Below the pieces are notes generated by a model. It was not told the origin of the DNA. It made no database searches and worked only from the letters and a program-made list of their open reading frames with translations. A stretch of DNA of 64,000 bases, taken from Todiramphus chloris collaris (Eukaryota > Chordata > Aves > Coraciiformes > Alcedinidae). Position numbers and translations under genes: made by a program. The DNA lies in NCBI GenBank assembly GCA_025345505.1, contig JANVCC010000152.1:310001-374000 (forward strand). The letters are read 5' to 3'. Below are positions 37,966 through 49,499 of the stretch, piece after piece (within the stretch, counting starts at the first letter, position 1; every line of letters starts with the position of its first letter).

Positions 37966-39481
37966 GGGAAAAAAACAGCATTAAGATCTCTGTGTAACCC
38001 CAGTGCTACTCCTTGTTCACATATGAAGGGTGCTTAGGAAGGACAGCAGACTGAATCAGGCAGCCCACTGCCAGATCTCCTCTTCTCAGAGATCCTCAGC
38101 TATGAACAAATAGACAGAACAGAGATTGACATCTTAAGGACAGATGCTAGGTGGACTAATACATTCTCTGCAAGGCATCTTTGTATACCAAGAGGAGTAT
38201 AGGATGGCTGAGCTCCAGTTCAGGAGAAAGTATGTGTCAGTTGCAGTAAAGTTGAGCTGAGTGCAGTTAATAAGTCCAGTGGGTTTGGGATACATGTTTC
38301 ACATGCTGGCCCACTCTATCAAGGGCACTCATGGCAAAGGGATTGACACATGACTAAAGAACAGGGTTACCCTAGTATCACCAAAGGAAGAAGTTCACTG
38401 ACCAAGGCCAGATATAAAAGTTTACTTATGGATTGTGTGATGTTCGCTAATAAATCCCCACACTTCTGCTGTGTTTTCATTAATCCACTTCCTTTTCTGT
38501 TTATCTGTTACCCAGGTTTTGAAACTAGTTCTCCTTCAGATATTGATTTACTGAGATACAGCCACTGCTTCATTTAGCTGCTCTCAAATTCTAACATCCA
38601 TGCTAGCATATCTACAGTTGGACCTGGAGAGTAACAGAATAAGTCCAGGCTTTGAAGGGACACCAGCCTGACACATAGTAATTAGCTATGTAAGTCATTC
38701 CTTTAAGCATTGCTGGAGTTTCCCTTTCATGATGACAGTGAGGTAGTCAGATCCTTTTAGTCAGATCCTCCAAAGTCTTATTTATATTAATTCCAGAAAA
38801 GAAATGGAGCAAATTATTAAATTACTAAAACTCATATAGCCTTTATGAAGCCACTGTGTTTAGTCATGTCCAAATTTTGTTGTAGGAACAACTGACACAT
38901 GCAGACTGAGCAATTTCATTCAATTGCTGTTTATTTTGTCATCCTTTTTCCTTTGCTGGCAAAAAGGCTTTCCTCTCAATTCTGCATTTATTTATGTAAT
39001 TTCATGGAGTGATATAGTGAAGAGACAGGCATTCACTTGAATATTTCTTCCCTAATACGTAAAACATAAGGGACCCTAGGGGACTGGGTTGTAAAAAACA
39101 ATAGCATATTTGGAACAGCAACATCAACAAACAGAAATCTTTTCAGATACAAGTTATCTGAATCCTCAAATACAATATTTCTCTTTGACTCACTGTTCTA
39201 TCTTTCCTACAGTTAGCATAAGAATTATTTTACCTCAATAAAATGACTTACAGAGAATATACATGCAGTTTCAATGAATACAGCTTAAAGGACAGGTTGA
39301 TTTCTGAGAGAACACTGAAGGATATAAGCCTTTATTTTAATTTTGATATAGGATATTTAGTAGGAAATTTGAAGCTGTTAGGTGTTGTTCTTTATCCACT
39401 GATAACAAAGGAGAGGCATTGAACCTCACAGTGAGGTTTATAAAAAAAAGAAAAAAAACCTACAGCATTCTGTGGAATTTG
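37966..39481. other. Unassigned noncoding sequence
   Basis: Spacer up to the stacked LTRs. No recognised content apart from short A-runs just before 39460. Confidence 0.55.
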
Positions 39482-39785
39482 TGTTTGGTGGGGTTTTGGT
39501 AGCAGGGCAGGGGGCTACTGACATGGTTTCTGTAAGAAGCTTGAGAAACTCCAAGTTGGACCCACCTCTGGCCACGGCTGAGCCAATTACTAATGGTGGA
39601 AGCACCTCAGTGATAAAGTGTTTATTAAATGAAAAACCTTTTGGGATAGTTCTTTTGTTTTGGAGAAGAGTGGAATGTGGGAGAGACAACTGCGTGGTCA
39701 CTGAGGTCAGTGGGGAAGAAAGGGAAGAAATGTGCAGGAGTAAAGATTCTTCTGCAGCTTGTGGTGAGACAGGAGGCTGACCCCT
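39482..39785 (+). mobile_element. Family-A LTR, left part (interrupted by nested LTR)
   Basis: Starts TGTTTGGTGGGG and proceeds 'ttttggtagcagggcaggg', 'gtttctgtaagaagcttga', 'ggacccacctctggccacg', 'ggagaagagtggaatgtgg' and 'cttgtggtgagacaggagg', the U3 side of the family-A LTR also seen at 6.0 and 47.8 kb. At 39785 it breaks inside the family-A block GGCTGTCCCCCTGCAGCCC (here ggctgacccc), where the family-B LTR begins. It resumes at 40450. Confidence 0.85.
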
Positions 39786-40449
39786 TGTTAGAGTCTGATC
39801 TAGTCCCCAACATGAATGAGGACTCCAAGTACTACTCCAGGGTGAAATTAAGACACAAATAAGGTCAGATGTCACTTGGCAGAAAATGTCACTTTATCAG
39901 TGCTCTTACAACTTAGCAAAAGGGGGGAGGGGAAGAGAGAGGAGGGGAGGAGGAAGGATAGATTAGCATACCACCCACATATTCCAACAGCATCCTGTTG
40001 GCCAGATTCTTGGTGGGAGAAGCTTCTGTCTTTCAGTCCACGTATCCATCATTTATTGTCCATGTTCCTTCCTCTTCTAGAAGAGAATTACTTCCCAGAA
40101 ATGCTTTATATTGCCTTGCTCCTGCATTACACCACTCCTGTGGCAAATGCACAAGCCAATTATCATCATTAAGGGGTCTTTTGTGGTCTCCAACAGAGAG
40201 GCAGGTGTAAACTAACAACCAGGTGTAAACTAATTGGGCCCAGGCTTCTGTGCAGTTTGAAGAATTGGAGGGGCAGGCACCACTTAGCAAAGTTTCCTTC
40301 TTTCACATCACTTCCTGAGGTAGGAGACTGACCGTGTTCCTCTGTGGTCAACAATGTTGAGGTAAACAACTCCCACACGGTCTCTTTACAATAAATGTTT
40401 TTCCCCTACAGGAGCAATGTTTGAGACAACTAATTAATTGTCCCTTACG
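39786..40449 (-). mobile_element. Family-B solo LTR (copy 2), nested inside a family-A LTR
   Basis: Starts TGTTAGAGTC and ends CCCTTACG, aligning end to end with the copy at 15656-16479 (TGTTA...TTACA), with the final A decayed to G. Shared blocks include 'ggtgaaattaagacacaaat', 'tagattagcataccaccca', 'tgggagaagcttctgt' and 'aaacaactcccacac'. The poly(A) hexamer is GATAAA instead of AATAAA. It has a 15-19-bp internal duplication (CAGGTGTAAACTAA at about 40203 and 40220) not present in copy 1. The flanks CCCCT and CCCTC are compatible with a decayed 5-bp duplication but not exact. Confidence 0.87.
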
Positions 40450-41104
40450 CCCTCTGCAGCCCATGGAGGTTAATGGTGGAGTAGAATTCTTCCTGCAGCC
40501 TGTGGAGTTCCCTATGACCAAGCAGGTAGACACATCCAAAGATGCCTGTGACTCTGAGGGAAGACCATACTGGAGCAATCCATTGCTGGGAGGACTAATG
40601 CACACAGAAGAGACTCACACTGGTTGAAGAAACTCAGGGAGGACTGTCTCCTGTGAGAGGGATGCAACATTGCTGCAGGCAAGGACAGTCCTGCTGAGGA
40701 GGAAGGAGCATCAGAGGAATGGAGTGAGTGCCACCCCCATTCCATGCGTCCCTGTGTTGCTGAAGGGGAGGAGGTAGAGAATTGAGAGTAGACCTGAACT
40801 CAACCTAGGATGAAGGGAGGGGTGGGAGGAAGGTTTTTTAAGATATGGTTGTATTTGTCACTATCCTACTCTGAGTCAATTGGTAAATTGGTGTTGGTTT
40901 TGTCAATTAAATTGATTTTATTTCCTCAAGTTGAGTCTGTCTTTTGCCTGTGACCATAGTTGGCAAGTGAGCCCTCCCTGTCCTTTGTCTTAAGCCATGG
41001 AGACTTTTGTTGTATTTTCTCCTCCCCATCCCACTAGAGGGTGTTCAGAGTGAGCCAGAGGCTGCGTGGTGCTTTGTTGATGGCTGGGTGGGGTTAGACC
41101 ACAA
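40450..41104 (+). mobile_element. Family-A LTR, right part, with a variant U5 end
   Basis: Resumes at CCCTCTGCAGCCCATGGAGG and continues through 'cctgcagcctgtggagttc', 'aagactcacactggttg'-like blocks, 'gaggactgtctcctgtgag', 'gctgaggaggaaggagcat', 'cccccattccatgcgtccc' and 'ggttttttaagatatgg'. An ATTAAA signal lies at 40906-40911. The last ~70 bp ('gccagaggctgcgtggtgc' to 'ggggttagaccaca') do not match the family-A end at 1-143. They resemble the U5 end of the LTR at 20.2 kb instead. With the left part, this gives a near-complete LTR of about 960 bp. No target duplication was identified. Confidence 0.85.
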
Positions 41105-41539
41105 GTGTACTGCCCCTGTATGCACACAGAAGTTCACACTGACATAAAGAAAAAGATCTCTATAGGTCTATTTGAGGAAAGTTTGGCCTCATTTTCTTCA
41201 GTTCACAGAGACCTGTTTTTATTATTTTGGAGTTGAACGCATGAAAGAAAATTCTTAAATTTGTCATATAGTGCACATAACAACTTGTTTAGACACTGCA
41301 AACTCTGGCTTTATGCAGCCTCTGTTGATTTCATAATATGGCATAAAACTCAGTGACAACTTGTTTTATCTGTTTAAGAAAACAGGAATAGAATTAGAAA
41401 TGTTATGTCCTGTTTTATTTGTGGATTTAATGTATTTGTAGCAGATCTTGTGCTAAACTTCATCATTACTTTTTTTATGAGACATGATTTTAAAATATTA
41501 TTTGACTGTAGTGAATGTTCAATTTGTTACAAACACCAT
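41105..41539. other. Spacer between two LTRs
   Basis: About 435 bp of AT-rich sequence without retroviral internal features (no primer-binding site or polypurine tract recognised), so the flanking LTRs are not ends of one provirus. Confidence 0.6.
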
Positions 41540-42275
41540 TTCAAGGGTTAGGACTAGGCTGGACACTAGATGAATGACAGAGGCTCTCTATTAACTTGTC
41601 TCCCTTCCCCAAGGAGAAGAGAGAGGAAATAAAGGAGATATGGATTGGAAAAGAAAACTAAAATAGCTTTAATGAAAAAATACAATTAAATATATACAAA
41701 TATATACAAAACTAATATCGAATCTAACATCACCACTGATGCTGTGAGGCAGGCACTGGGGAAGTTCCCGACTGGGCTTAGCAGCAAATGGGAACTGAAT
41801 TCAGGAGCTAGACTCAATAACTGGATTCAGGAATGCATAAATTGGGATCAAAGGCAGAAGAAAGTATAGAGTCCTCCTTGGATGTTGGCCATTGAAGAAG
41901 AGGCTTGACCCTCATGTTCCCTCAGCTTTATGCTGAATGTGATGTATATGGGCTGGAATCCCTTGTTGGTCAGTTTAGGGTCACCTGTCCTGGCCGCTTC
42001 TCCCCACAGGCACAGCCTTTCACTTTCTGCACCCCCAGTGTAGTACACAATATTTAGCAGTGACCTCAGTCTGCACAAGAACAGGAATAAGCAAAAGCCT
42101 TCCTGCACACCAGTCCTTGGTAGTAACTCTAAGCATTGAGCATTATTACTACCAGAGGCAGAAAATGTTCTGCAAATATATACTATTAACTCAGAAAGTA
42201 ATGTCACTTAGAAGAGACTTAGCTGAAACAGAAAATCAAGAAGAATGGTTCTTTTCTAGCTCAAGCCAGGACACA
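41540..42275 (-). mobile_element. Solo LTR of an avian endogenous retrovirus (third family)
   Basis: On the minus strand it starts TGTGTCCTGGCTTGAGC at 42275. Landmarks follow: AGGACAGGTGACCC, CTGACCAACAAGGG, the TCATTAAAGCTATTTTAG poly(A) region (ATTAAA at 41668-41673), 'ttccaatccatatctcc' and a 'gtccagcctagtcctaaccc' end near 41540. This order matches an LTR family I recognise from neoavian birds. About 735 bp. The final CA has decayed. A 119-codon minus-strand open frame (42207-41848) lies within U3 and matches no protein I know. Confidence 0.82.
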
Positions 42276-45200
42276 CAATACAAAAATATGACATAAGACA
42301 TGCTTTCTCTAAAGAACATGCTATTTATAAGGGTGTATTTCAGAAGTTCTTCTATATAGCATGAGATCTACTAAGTATGATAGCAACACAAAATCCTTTT
42401 CAGGAGAGTACAACTTTTTTACAAAGTATATCATTTTAACATCACCCTCAGTAAACCCCTAAATGTGTCAGATGTCCCAGGTGACTCATAAAACCACCAC
42501 ATTCTTATTATATGTAAGTGAATAACACCATTAAATATAAAAATGTGGTAGATAATAATAAAAATAAAATCTATAAAATATGAAAAGACATTTTGGCTCA
42601 TGTTAAACATATATACAAAGAAAAAGAAAAGGAGATGAGCATAAGGACCAAGCACCTTAAAAAAAAGTCTCCTGTGAAATGAATTTCCAATTTCAGATAT
42701 TGCCTTTGGTATAAATACCATAATAAGCATCATTAATTGTCAATACAGTTGATTTGGTTTGGGGTTTTTTGTTTGGTTGGGTTTTTGTGGGTTTTTTTTT
42801 TTGTGGGTTTGGGTTTTTTTGTTTAGTTGGTTGTTTTTTTGTTGTCTGTGTTTTTTTGGTTGATTGGGTTTTGGTTGGTTTTCTTTGTTCTGTTTTTTAT
42901 CTGAGTACTCGAAATACTGCAGCAAAATAATGAAAGTATGAGACAATTGTGTAAATTAATATTTTGGACCATTTTACATATGTTAGGTATTCTTCCTAAT
43001 GGAAGTCTCAATACCACTTGCTTCATACTGGATCATTTGTATTTATGATAATTTTCATCCTTAAGCAAGTTTAGTCACCTTCTGGAAGTACCTATACCTT
43101 TCATTTTCCATAAAGTGATCCTGCACTAGTTTAACCTGTATGTAGTCATTAGTTGGCTATAACTTTTTTTTTTCTCCCTGCATAAATGTCTAGGACAAAA
43201 TGGTTTTGCCACAAAATTCTCTCAAGTGCACAAAAGACATATACAAAATGAAACAGAAGTATTTTATTTTCCAATTACCTCTACTGAAAGAAACCCTGCC
43301 TCCCAAAGAAGAACCTCTAAGAGTAAATCTGATGTTGATATTTGTTATCTAAATAGGAAAGTACAGAAACTGGCATTCTGGTGCACCTCAAAAGCCCTGA
43401 AAATGTGACTGATATAGAACTTGATGTGGTGAAAGATGGAATCTGTAAGAGTGTGAAATGACCACATATCCTTTATTGGAAGTGTTTTCTCTTCACTTTG
43501 GTCTCCATGATTTTAAAATCTGCTCATCAGTCCTGAAAAATATATTAAGTACTTACTTAAAGTAATTACCTAAAAAAACTAACCAATGGAAGAGATAAAA
43601 CTGGAACATATACTTTTTGATCTAATTTACTTTTTTAATAATGTGTATAGAACAAGATTTTCTAGTTAACAGGGAAACTTGTTCACAGGAAAATTGGGTA
43701 TTATTCATTGATTTCAATTCAGGATGAAAACGTATTTTGACACATTAGTGTCTTTCAAACAATTTAAAACTTGAGTTTTAGAAATAAAATACATGTTCCT
43801 GTGGGTCAGAATTTAAATTTTTGAGCCATGTTACAGATACACATGTTGTTGTTGTTTATATTAAGGATAATTTTTATTACTGTCTGATGAAGAACAAAAT
43901 GTAAACAGGATTCATACTATTAATTTTGTCATGCAAATATAATTTCTTAAGTAAAAGTATCGGCAAATACAGATTTTCAGATCCTTAAATCTCTCAAGTG
44001 TGTTTCATCTCAAGCTCAATTTATATTTGTTTTTAAAAAAATGCTAAGGAAAAGTATAATAACTTAAAAATTTCTGAACTGACATGGTTTCTACTAGATA
44101 CACATGCATATTTATCTAGTGTAAGCTTTGGGAAATGAATGGTCTTTGTGCTAATAAACACTAATGATTCCTTCCAATCAGCTGTGTCATAATGTAGTTC
44201 TCTCCATTACTGATGATGAGATTCATACCAGCTGACCTGTGATAAAAGGCGTTTGCATTAGCCACCTAATCACAGCTCTCATAGAACAGCACAGTACATT
44301 TTGAAATAAGAAACCTTTTTGGGGAGATCAGTATTACTTAGGCAATACCATAAAATCTATTACCAACATGAAGAATAATGAAGCATGACAGTCATAAAAG
44401 GTGGAATGAAAATGTTCAGTTAAAAAGTAGAATTGATTTTCTTTGGTGGAGCTTTCCAGTGACATTTGTTCGGTTCTTTTTTGAGAATTTGGCCACTATT
44501 TGGTTATTTGGGTCTGCTCTGCCAACAGTGCTCCCCTTTGTCATGTGAACTACCAAATCAACATGATTAGTAAGGTTTGCAACATGGAAACTATATGACA
44601 GTTATACAACTGTTGCCTCCGGTCTGTACTTCAAGCTTAATTTGAGGCCAAGTTCACTTCATTCTAGACTAAGCTACCCAAGAAGAAGGCTATTCCATGG
44701 CTAGCCCTCACTGTCCTTCTGATTGTTTCCCACTTTCTGAATACCATGCTGAAATGGGAAGGCAAGAGGGGTGAGACAGGGAGATTTGAGTGGGAACTGA
44801 CTCAATCCCACCATTTGTTTCATGATCTTAGGAAGTAAAGGAAGGAAATAATTAATCACTCTTTAAAGGTCTGTCCTATGGTAGTGTAAAGAGAAGTTCA
44901 GAGGCAAACTTTCTTTAGAAGCTCCATGATATATACAGTAAGATGGCTTTTAACATTATAACACAGCCAGCTTTAAAAGCCCATAACCTGCCTTTTGTAT
45001 GCAAAAGCTATGGACCTCACAAGGTTTCCATGTGGTTTGCATTGTTGGTGAAGTACCCATCACATAGCAGGGGAGAGAAAAGGCCACAGAATTTGATCTT
45101 TCAATGCTGACGTGAAAATGGAGCCTTGACAATAGTATTATCTGGAAGGATGCCAGGTTTTAGCACACAGGCTGTCAAGGAATCGTGTTAAAACATGGTT

Positions 45201-46388
45201 GCAGAAACAATGTGAGGAAGTGAGGGGATGGGTTTTGGAAACCTTTGAAATATATCCGTCCTATTAAAAAAAAAGGATAATTTAATTTCTGTCTAGTCCA
45301 ATATGGAACACACACTGGTATTTGACTTAAAACTTAGGAGTTGAGGTTGTTGGTTTTGGTTTTGTTTAAATAAAGATTAAGGGCAATCTAACAAGGGAAT
45401 AAGAGAAAACAGTGTGAGATGATTCATCCTCTAAGAATAAAGTCTTCATCCTCATAAAAAGATAGAATTCAATAAAACTCAGATAGGAAACATCAAAGAA
45501 TACTTTCCCCACATAAATGTGGACCTAAAAATAGATCAAAGGAATACATGTGTTTCTTTCATAATAAAGTCTAAATACTGAAAATCTATAAAGATTCATT
45601 TGTGGTGAGTATATGGACATAATAAGCATAGGAAAACTTGGACTGAGAAATGCATCACTTGCATGTGTTGAGAAACAAAAAGATAATATACAGGACTAAC
45701 AAAATAAATAAGGCTGTTTAGCAAGAAGTTCCATAAGTTAAAGAAATCTTTCAGTTAACTACAGTAAATACATTAGCTGTATCACATCACAATTTATGTG
45801 AACAAAAATGCCATGCTTAGATTAAAGGAATATATTATTTGGGTTACATTATATTACAATGTGTCCATGATAGTGACTCTGAAATGCTAACATTAAGGCT
45901 ACTACAAGGAAAGAAAACACAGTAATAGTTGTACACTGTAATTAACCCTCAGATTATGTGGGAAAAATGTAACAATGACTCATGATAGTCAAATAGTGAG
46001 ATGTCAAAATAACTGCTTTGTGAAATAACAAAGAGAAGATTATGTATGGTTCAAAATGCAGTAGCTGAAGCCGCAGCAGCACACTCTTTAGTGTGCTTTC
46101 TCAAGCTTTTCATTCGAAATCACAGTATGACTGAAAAGTTTTCCCACCTCCCCAAATCACATCAGCTTATAAGAGAAACTTCTGTGGAAAAAAAACCCCA
46201 AGAACATATGGTAAAAGAAAATTAGGAGGAGTAACTAAAATGAAAAAAATACAAAAATACATGGACAACACTGCATAAAAGCATCATGCCAGAAGAAATG
46301 TACAACCTCTTGCTAAAAGGTCTTAAAAAAATTCAAAGCAGTAAAACCAGATCACCTGGCTAAGTGGCAGAATGAAGAAGGCTTTTAG
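42276..46388. other. AT-rich noncoding stretch
   Basis: Four kilobases with no gene or recognised repeat body other than the GT-rich tract listed separately. The stretch around 44170-44330 is more varied in composition than its surroundings but has no coding frame. Confidence 0.55.
42748..42892. repeat. G/T-rich low-complexity tract
   Basis: About 145 bp almost entirely of G and T (GGTTTGGGGTTTTTT-type), with A and C rare. Antisense frames through it give Lys/Asn/Pro/Gln-rich peptides by composition only. It might be a decayed telomere-like or slippage-grown repeat; there is no regular unit. Confidence 0.9.
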
Positions 46389-46470
46389 AGCATAAGAACA
46401 GCCATGCTAAGCTAGACCAAAGTTTGGCCAAGCCCCATGTCCCACTTCCATCAATCACAACAAGCAGATT
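46389..46470 (-). mobile_element. 3' end of an ancient CR1-type LINE, antisense
   Basis: CATAAGAACAGCCATGCTAA, 'gctagaccaaagtttggcc' and 'aagccccatgtcccacttcc' follow the reversed 3' end of amniote CR1s known from turtles and crocodilians (pattern AAGAACAGCCATACTGGGTCAGACCAAAGGTCC). Only ~80 bp remain and they are well diverged. A different, older CR1 lineage from the bird-type copies elsewhere in the window. Confidence 0.65.
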
Positions 46471-47810
46471 TTGAAGGAAGAAAAAAACGATGAGGCATGC
46501 AGTGAATACCCTTTCAAGTCCCCAGTGATTTATTACTCAGGAACTTCGTGAAACAGAAACAGCCTTATAGTAGAATCAGGTCTCTGTTATTTCTGTCTAA
46601 ATTCTCAAAGGCATACTTTTGTCCATGAACTAGTCGTGTTGCTTTTTCAATGCATGAAACTTTTAGCATCCAAACTATCCTGAGCAACATTCTCCCATGG
46701 AGATGCAGCTGCCTCCAACTTAACACCCCAGTTTGGCTCAATTTTAGAGAGTAAGCGGATTTTCAACTTTAAGGGCGTATGTAAGTTAATGTCTTACAAG
46801 GTAAGGGAAATAAAATACACAAACTGAAGTGAGAAGGTGACAATTAGCAACTCAGGAATTCAAGAGAAAAATACTGACATGAAACTACTTAGACATATGG
46901 GAAAATCATAGAATATGCTTTCTGGCAGCATCAGTCCATGGCACAATACAACGTGGCTGACACTTCCCTACCACTATCTGACTGCTGATTCAGGGACTCC
47001 TGATGCTTCTCACAGGCCCACAGGCATAAGGATGGCAACTGTGGCTCCCTGTTGGGTGCACTAGACATTAAATAATTGCAATGTGCTTTTAAATGCTGCA
47101 TATAGTGCTTGCAGATTCTTTTTGTGTACAGTAAAGAATGCTGAAAGAAAAGTGACCTGGTGAAGGAGGGTGCTGTATATACTAGGTAGAGAACTACTTC
47201 CTTTTATTTGTGGTTTTTTTCTTTGAATCTACCACCCTCTAACAGCATATGATACTCTCATTCTTGCTTTAGAAGAGAAAATGAACCATATGTCTCTTTT
47301 TATCTTTTCCTTTTCCCTTATGATTGAACAGATTTCTGTCAAAGCCTTCCCTTCCCTCAATTGTCACTTTTCAGACTTCACAGTCCTGTTCTATTTATTA
47401 ATTCATTTGACTGCCATTCATTGATTATTCTTGGTGCCTTTCTATGAACATCTTCCAGTTCTATTACATCCCATTTTAGATTTTGGGATAACAGTTTTTA
47501 CACTGATGTGATTATGTTTTCTGTTTTCTTTTCTACCCTCTTCTTATTAATTCCTTACATTCAATTTACTTTTTCTGATCACTGCTTTCATTTTCATGGA
47601 ACTACTCATCATAAATCTAAGAACCCATTCCTGAATGGTAACAGTCAATACAAAACTCCTCACTAAAAGAAGAAAGTATCCTTTAAAAGTAAAATTTGTA
47701 TCCAAACAAGCAAAATAAAAAAGAACATAATGTTTGTCATTTTAAATGTAAAAGCAAAAAAGGGAACGTCCTTCTAAATGAGTAAAACTAATATTACAGT
47801 ATATACATAT
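46471..47810. other. Unassigned noncoding sequence
   Basis: No recognised content up to the start of the next LTR. Confidence 0.55.
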
Positions 47811-48779
47811 TATTTGGTTTATATGGCAAGATTTTGGTGGCGAAAGGGCTACAAGGGCAGTCTCTGTGAGAAGTCTCTGGTGTTGTCCAAAACAGACCCA
47901 CCACTAGTCCATCAGCAGTGCTGTCAGTGCCTCTGTGATAGTATATTTAAGAATGAGTAAAAAACACTGCACTTCAGGTATGAGAGAGGAGTGAGAAAAT
48001 GTGAGAGAAACAATTCTGCAGACACCAAGGTCAGTCAAAAAGGAGGACGAGGAGAAGGTGTACCAGGTGATGGAGCAGGTATTCCCCTGCAGCTCATAAA
48101 GAAGACCGTTTTGATGCAGGTTGTCCCCTTACAGCTCATGGACGTCCATGGTGGAACAGATATCCACCTGCAGATCATGGAGGACCCCATGCCAGACCAG
48201 GGGAATGTGCCCTGAAACAAGCTGCAATCCATGGAGGACCCACATTGGAGCAGGCTCCTGGCAGCAGTGCATGCCATGGAGAGGTGTCTGTTCTGGAGAA
48301 GGTTTTCTGGCAGGATTTGTGGCCCAATGCAGGACCCACATGTAAGCAGTTTATTTTTGAAGGACTACAACTAGTGGAAAGCACCCCCAATTAAGCAATT
48401 TATAGAACTGCAGCCCATAGGAAGGACCTATGTTGGAGCAGGAGAAGACCACAAGGAAGAAGGAGTGGCAGAGATGAATTGTTATGAACTCACCACAACC
48501 CCCATTCCCAATCCCCCTGCATTGCTCATGGGGAGGAGATAGTAGAGTCAGCAGTGGAGCTGAACACAGGAAGAAAGAGGGGTGTGGATTCAGGGTGGTT
48601 TTAGATGTCTTCTTATTTCTCATTGTTCTATTCTGTTGCATAAATAAACTTTATTTCCCCAAAGTCAAGCATGTTTTGCCCATGATGATAATCAGTGGGT
48701 GATCTCTCTGTATTTATCTTGACCCACAATATTTTTGAAAATATTTTCTCCCCCTGTCCTGTTGAGGAGGATTGAGATG
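47811..48779 (+). mobile_element. Family-A LTR, nearly full length, 3' end missing
   Basis: Starts at a decayed TATTTGGTTTATATGGCAAG and keeps the family order: 'tctctgtgagaagtctctg', 'agagaggagtgagaaaatg', 'tctgcagacaccaaggtca', 'agacccattccc'-like blocks, 'ccctgcagctcataaagaag', 'atccacctgcagatcatgg', 'acattggagcaggctcctgg', 'tgggcccaatgcaggaccc' and an AATAAA poly(A) signal at 48643-48648. It runs to 'gttgaggaggattgagatg' and stops, lacking about the last 55 bp present in the copy at 1-143. It abuts an ancient LINE. Tandem-like internal motifs (CCATGGAGGACCC, TTGGAGCAGG) are part of the LTR. Frames on both strands are artefacts. Confidence 0.87.
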
Positions 48780-48781
48780 TA

Positions 48782-49499
48782 AAAAGAACAGAGAAGTTGT
48801 GGTCACAGAAGAAAAGCTGACTGAATATTTTGTATCAGTGTACACTGTGGAAGTCAGAGGGAGCTTCTCTTATGACAAATGAGTCATTGAAACAGTCAGA
48901 CTGAAGTGTCAGTGGAAGAGATTTTAGAATAAATTAATAAAATGAAGAGTAAAATATCTCCAGTGACATATGTTATTCATTCAAGAGCTCTGGAGGAACT
49001 CAAGTAGTAAATTGTTAGCTGCGGTATATAATTTATTACTAAAATCACCATTAATAAAGAAATAGAATTTGACAAAACTTACAGATTTTAAAAATGATTA
49101 TTCAGGAAAACATAAATTAAAGGTCTGTACATTTGACTTTTGTAGTCTGTAAATAGATAGAAACTGTTGGTACGTTTAGTGGAAACGCAAATATACATGG
49201 AGCAATAAGAGAGAAAATAAGGTTCTTGTATTGAGAAATCATACTTTACAAAACTTTCAGAGTTCTTTAAAGAATCAATAAGCATGTAGATAAGTGTGAT
49301 CTAATTGGCATAGTGGTTTTGGATTTGGAAAAGCTTTTGACAAATTCCTGAATCAAGAGTGAGTTTTATGACAAGATGGCAAAGAATACTATTTTCACAG
49401 TGGAAGGACTTTGCCATTGATGTGGCTGGATTAGTTGAGCAAGAACTTGTGATGTTCATCAAAAGAGATATTCTGTGGAAAGGTGATGTGGAAAAGTTT
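48782..49499 (+). mobile_element. Ancient CR1/L3-like LINE, left part (ORF2, RT N-terminal half)
   Basis: A worn CR1/L3 ORF2 can be followed in changing frames: REVVVTEEKLTEYFVSVYT (cf. the pattern EKAxxLNEYFASVFT), LLAAVYNLLLKSPL (cf. LLxxVFNLSFKS), then near 49280-49330 a block matching VDKGDxVDIVYLDFxKAFDK (here decayed to ...IGIVVLDLEKLLTN in one frame), and finally MFIKRDILWKGDVEKF just before the break, matching FINDLxxGVxxxVxKF. The next codons, FADD, are found on the other side of the inserted CR1 at 50687. Many stops and frameshifts; a molecular fossil. Confidence 0.75.

Noticed and set aside
39438-39875. 145-codon minus-strand frame and several others across 39.4-40.7 kb
   Set aside because: They run through two nested LTRs in several phases. 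No retroviral protein motif is present, because LTRs do not encode one here.
15656-40449. Possibility that the two family-B LTRs (15.7 and 39.8 kb) are the ends of one 24-kb provirus
   Set aside because: Each has its own target context (one flanked by TCACC/TCGCC, the other inside a family-A LTR), and the DNA between contains unrelated CR1s and no retroviral genes.
39482-42275. Possibility that the LTRs at 39.5-42.3 kb bound a provirus
   Set aside because: They belong to different families and lie in different orientations. Only ~435 bp of sequence without primer-binding site or gag/pol/env features lies between them.
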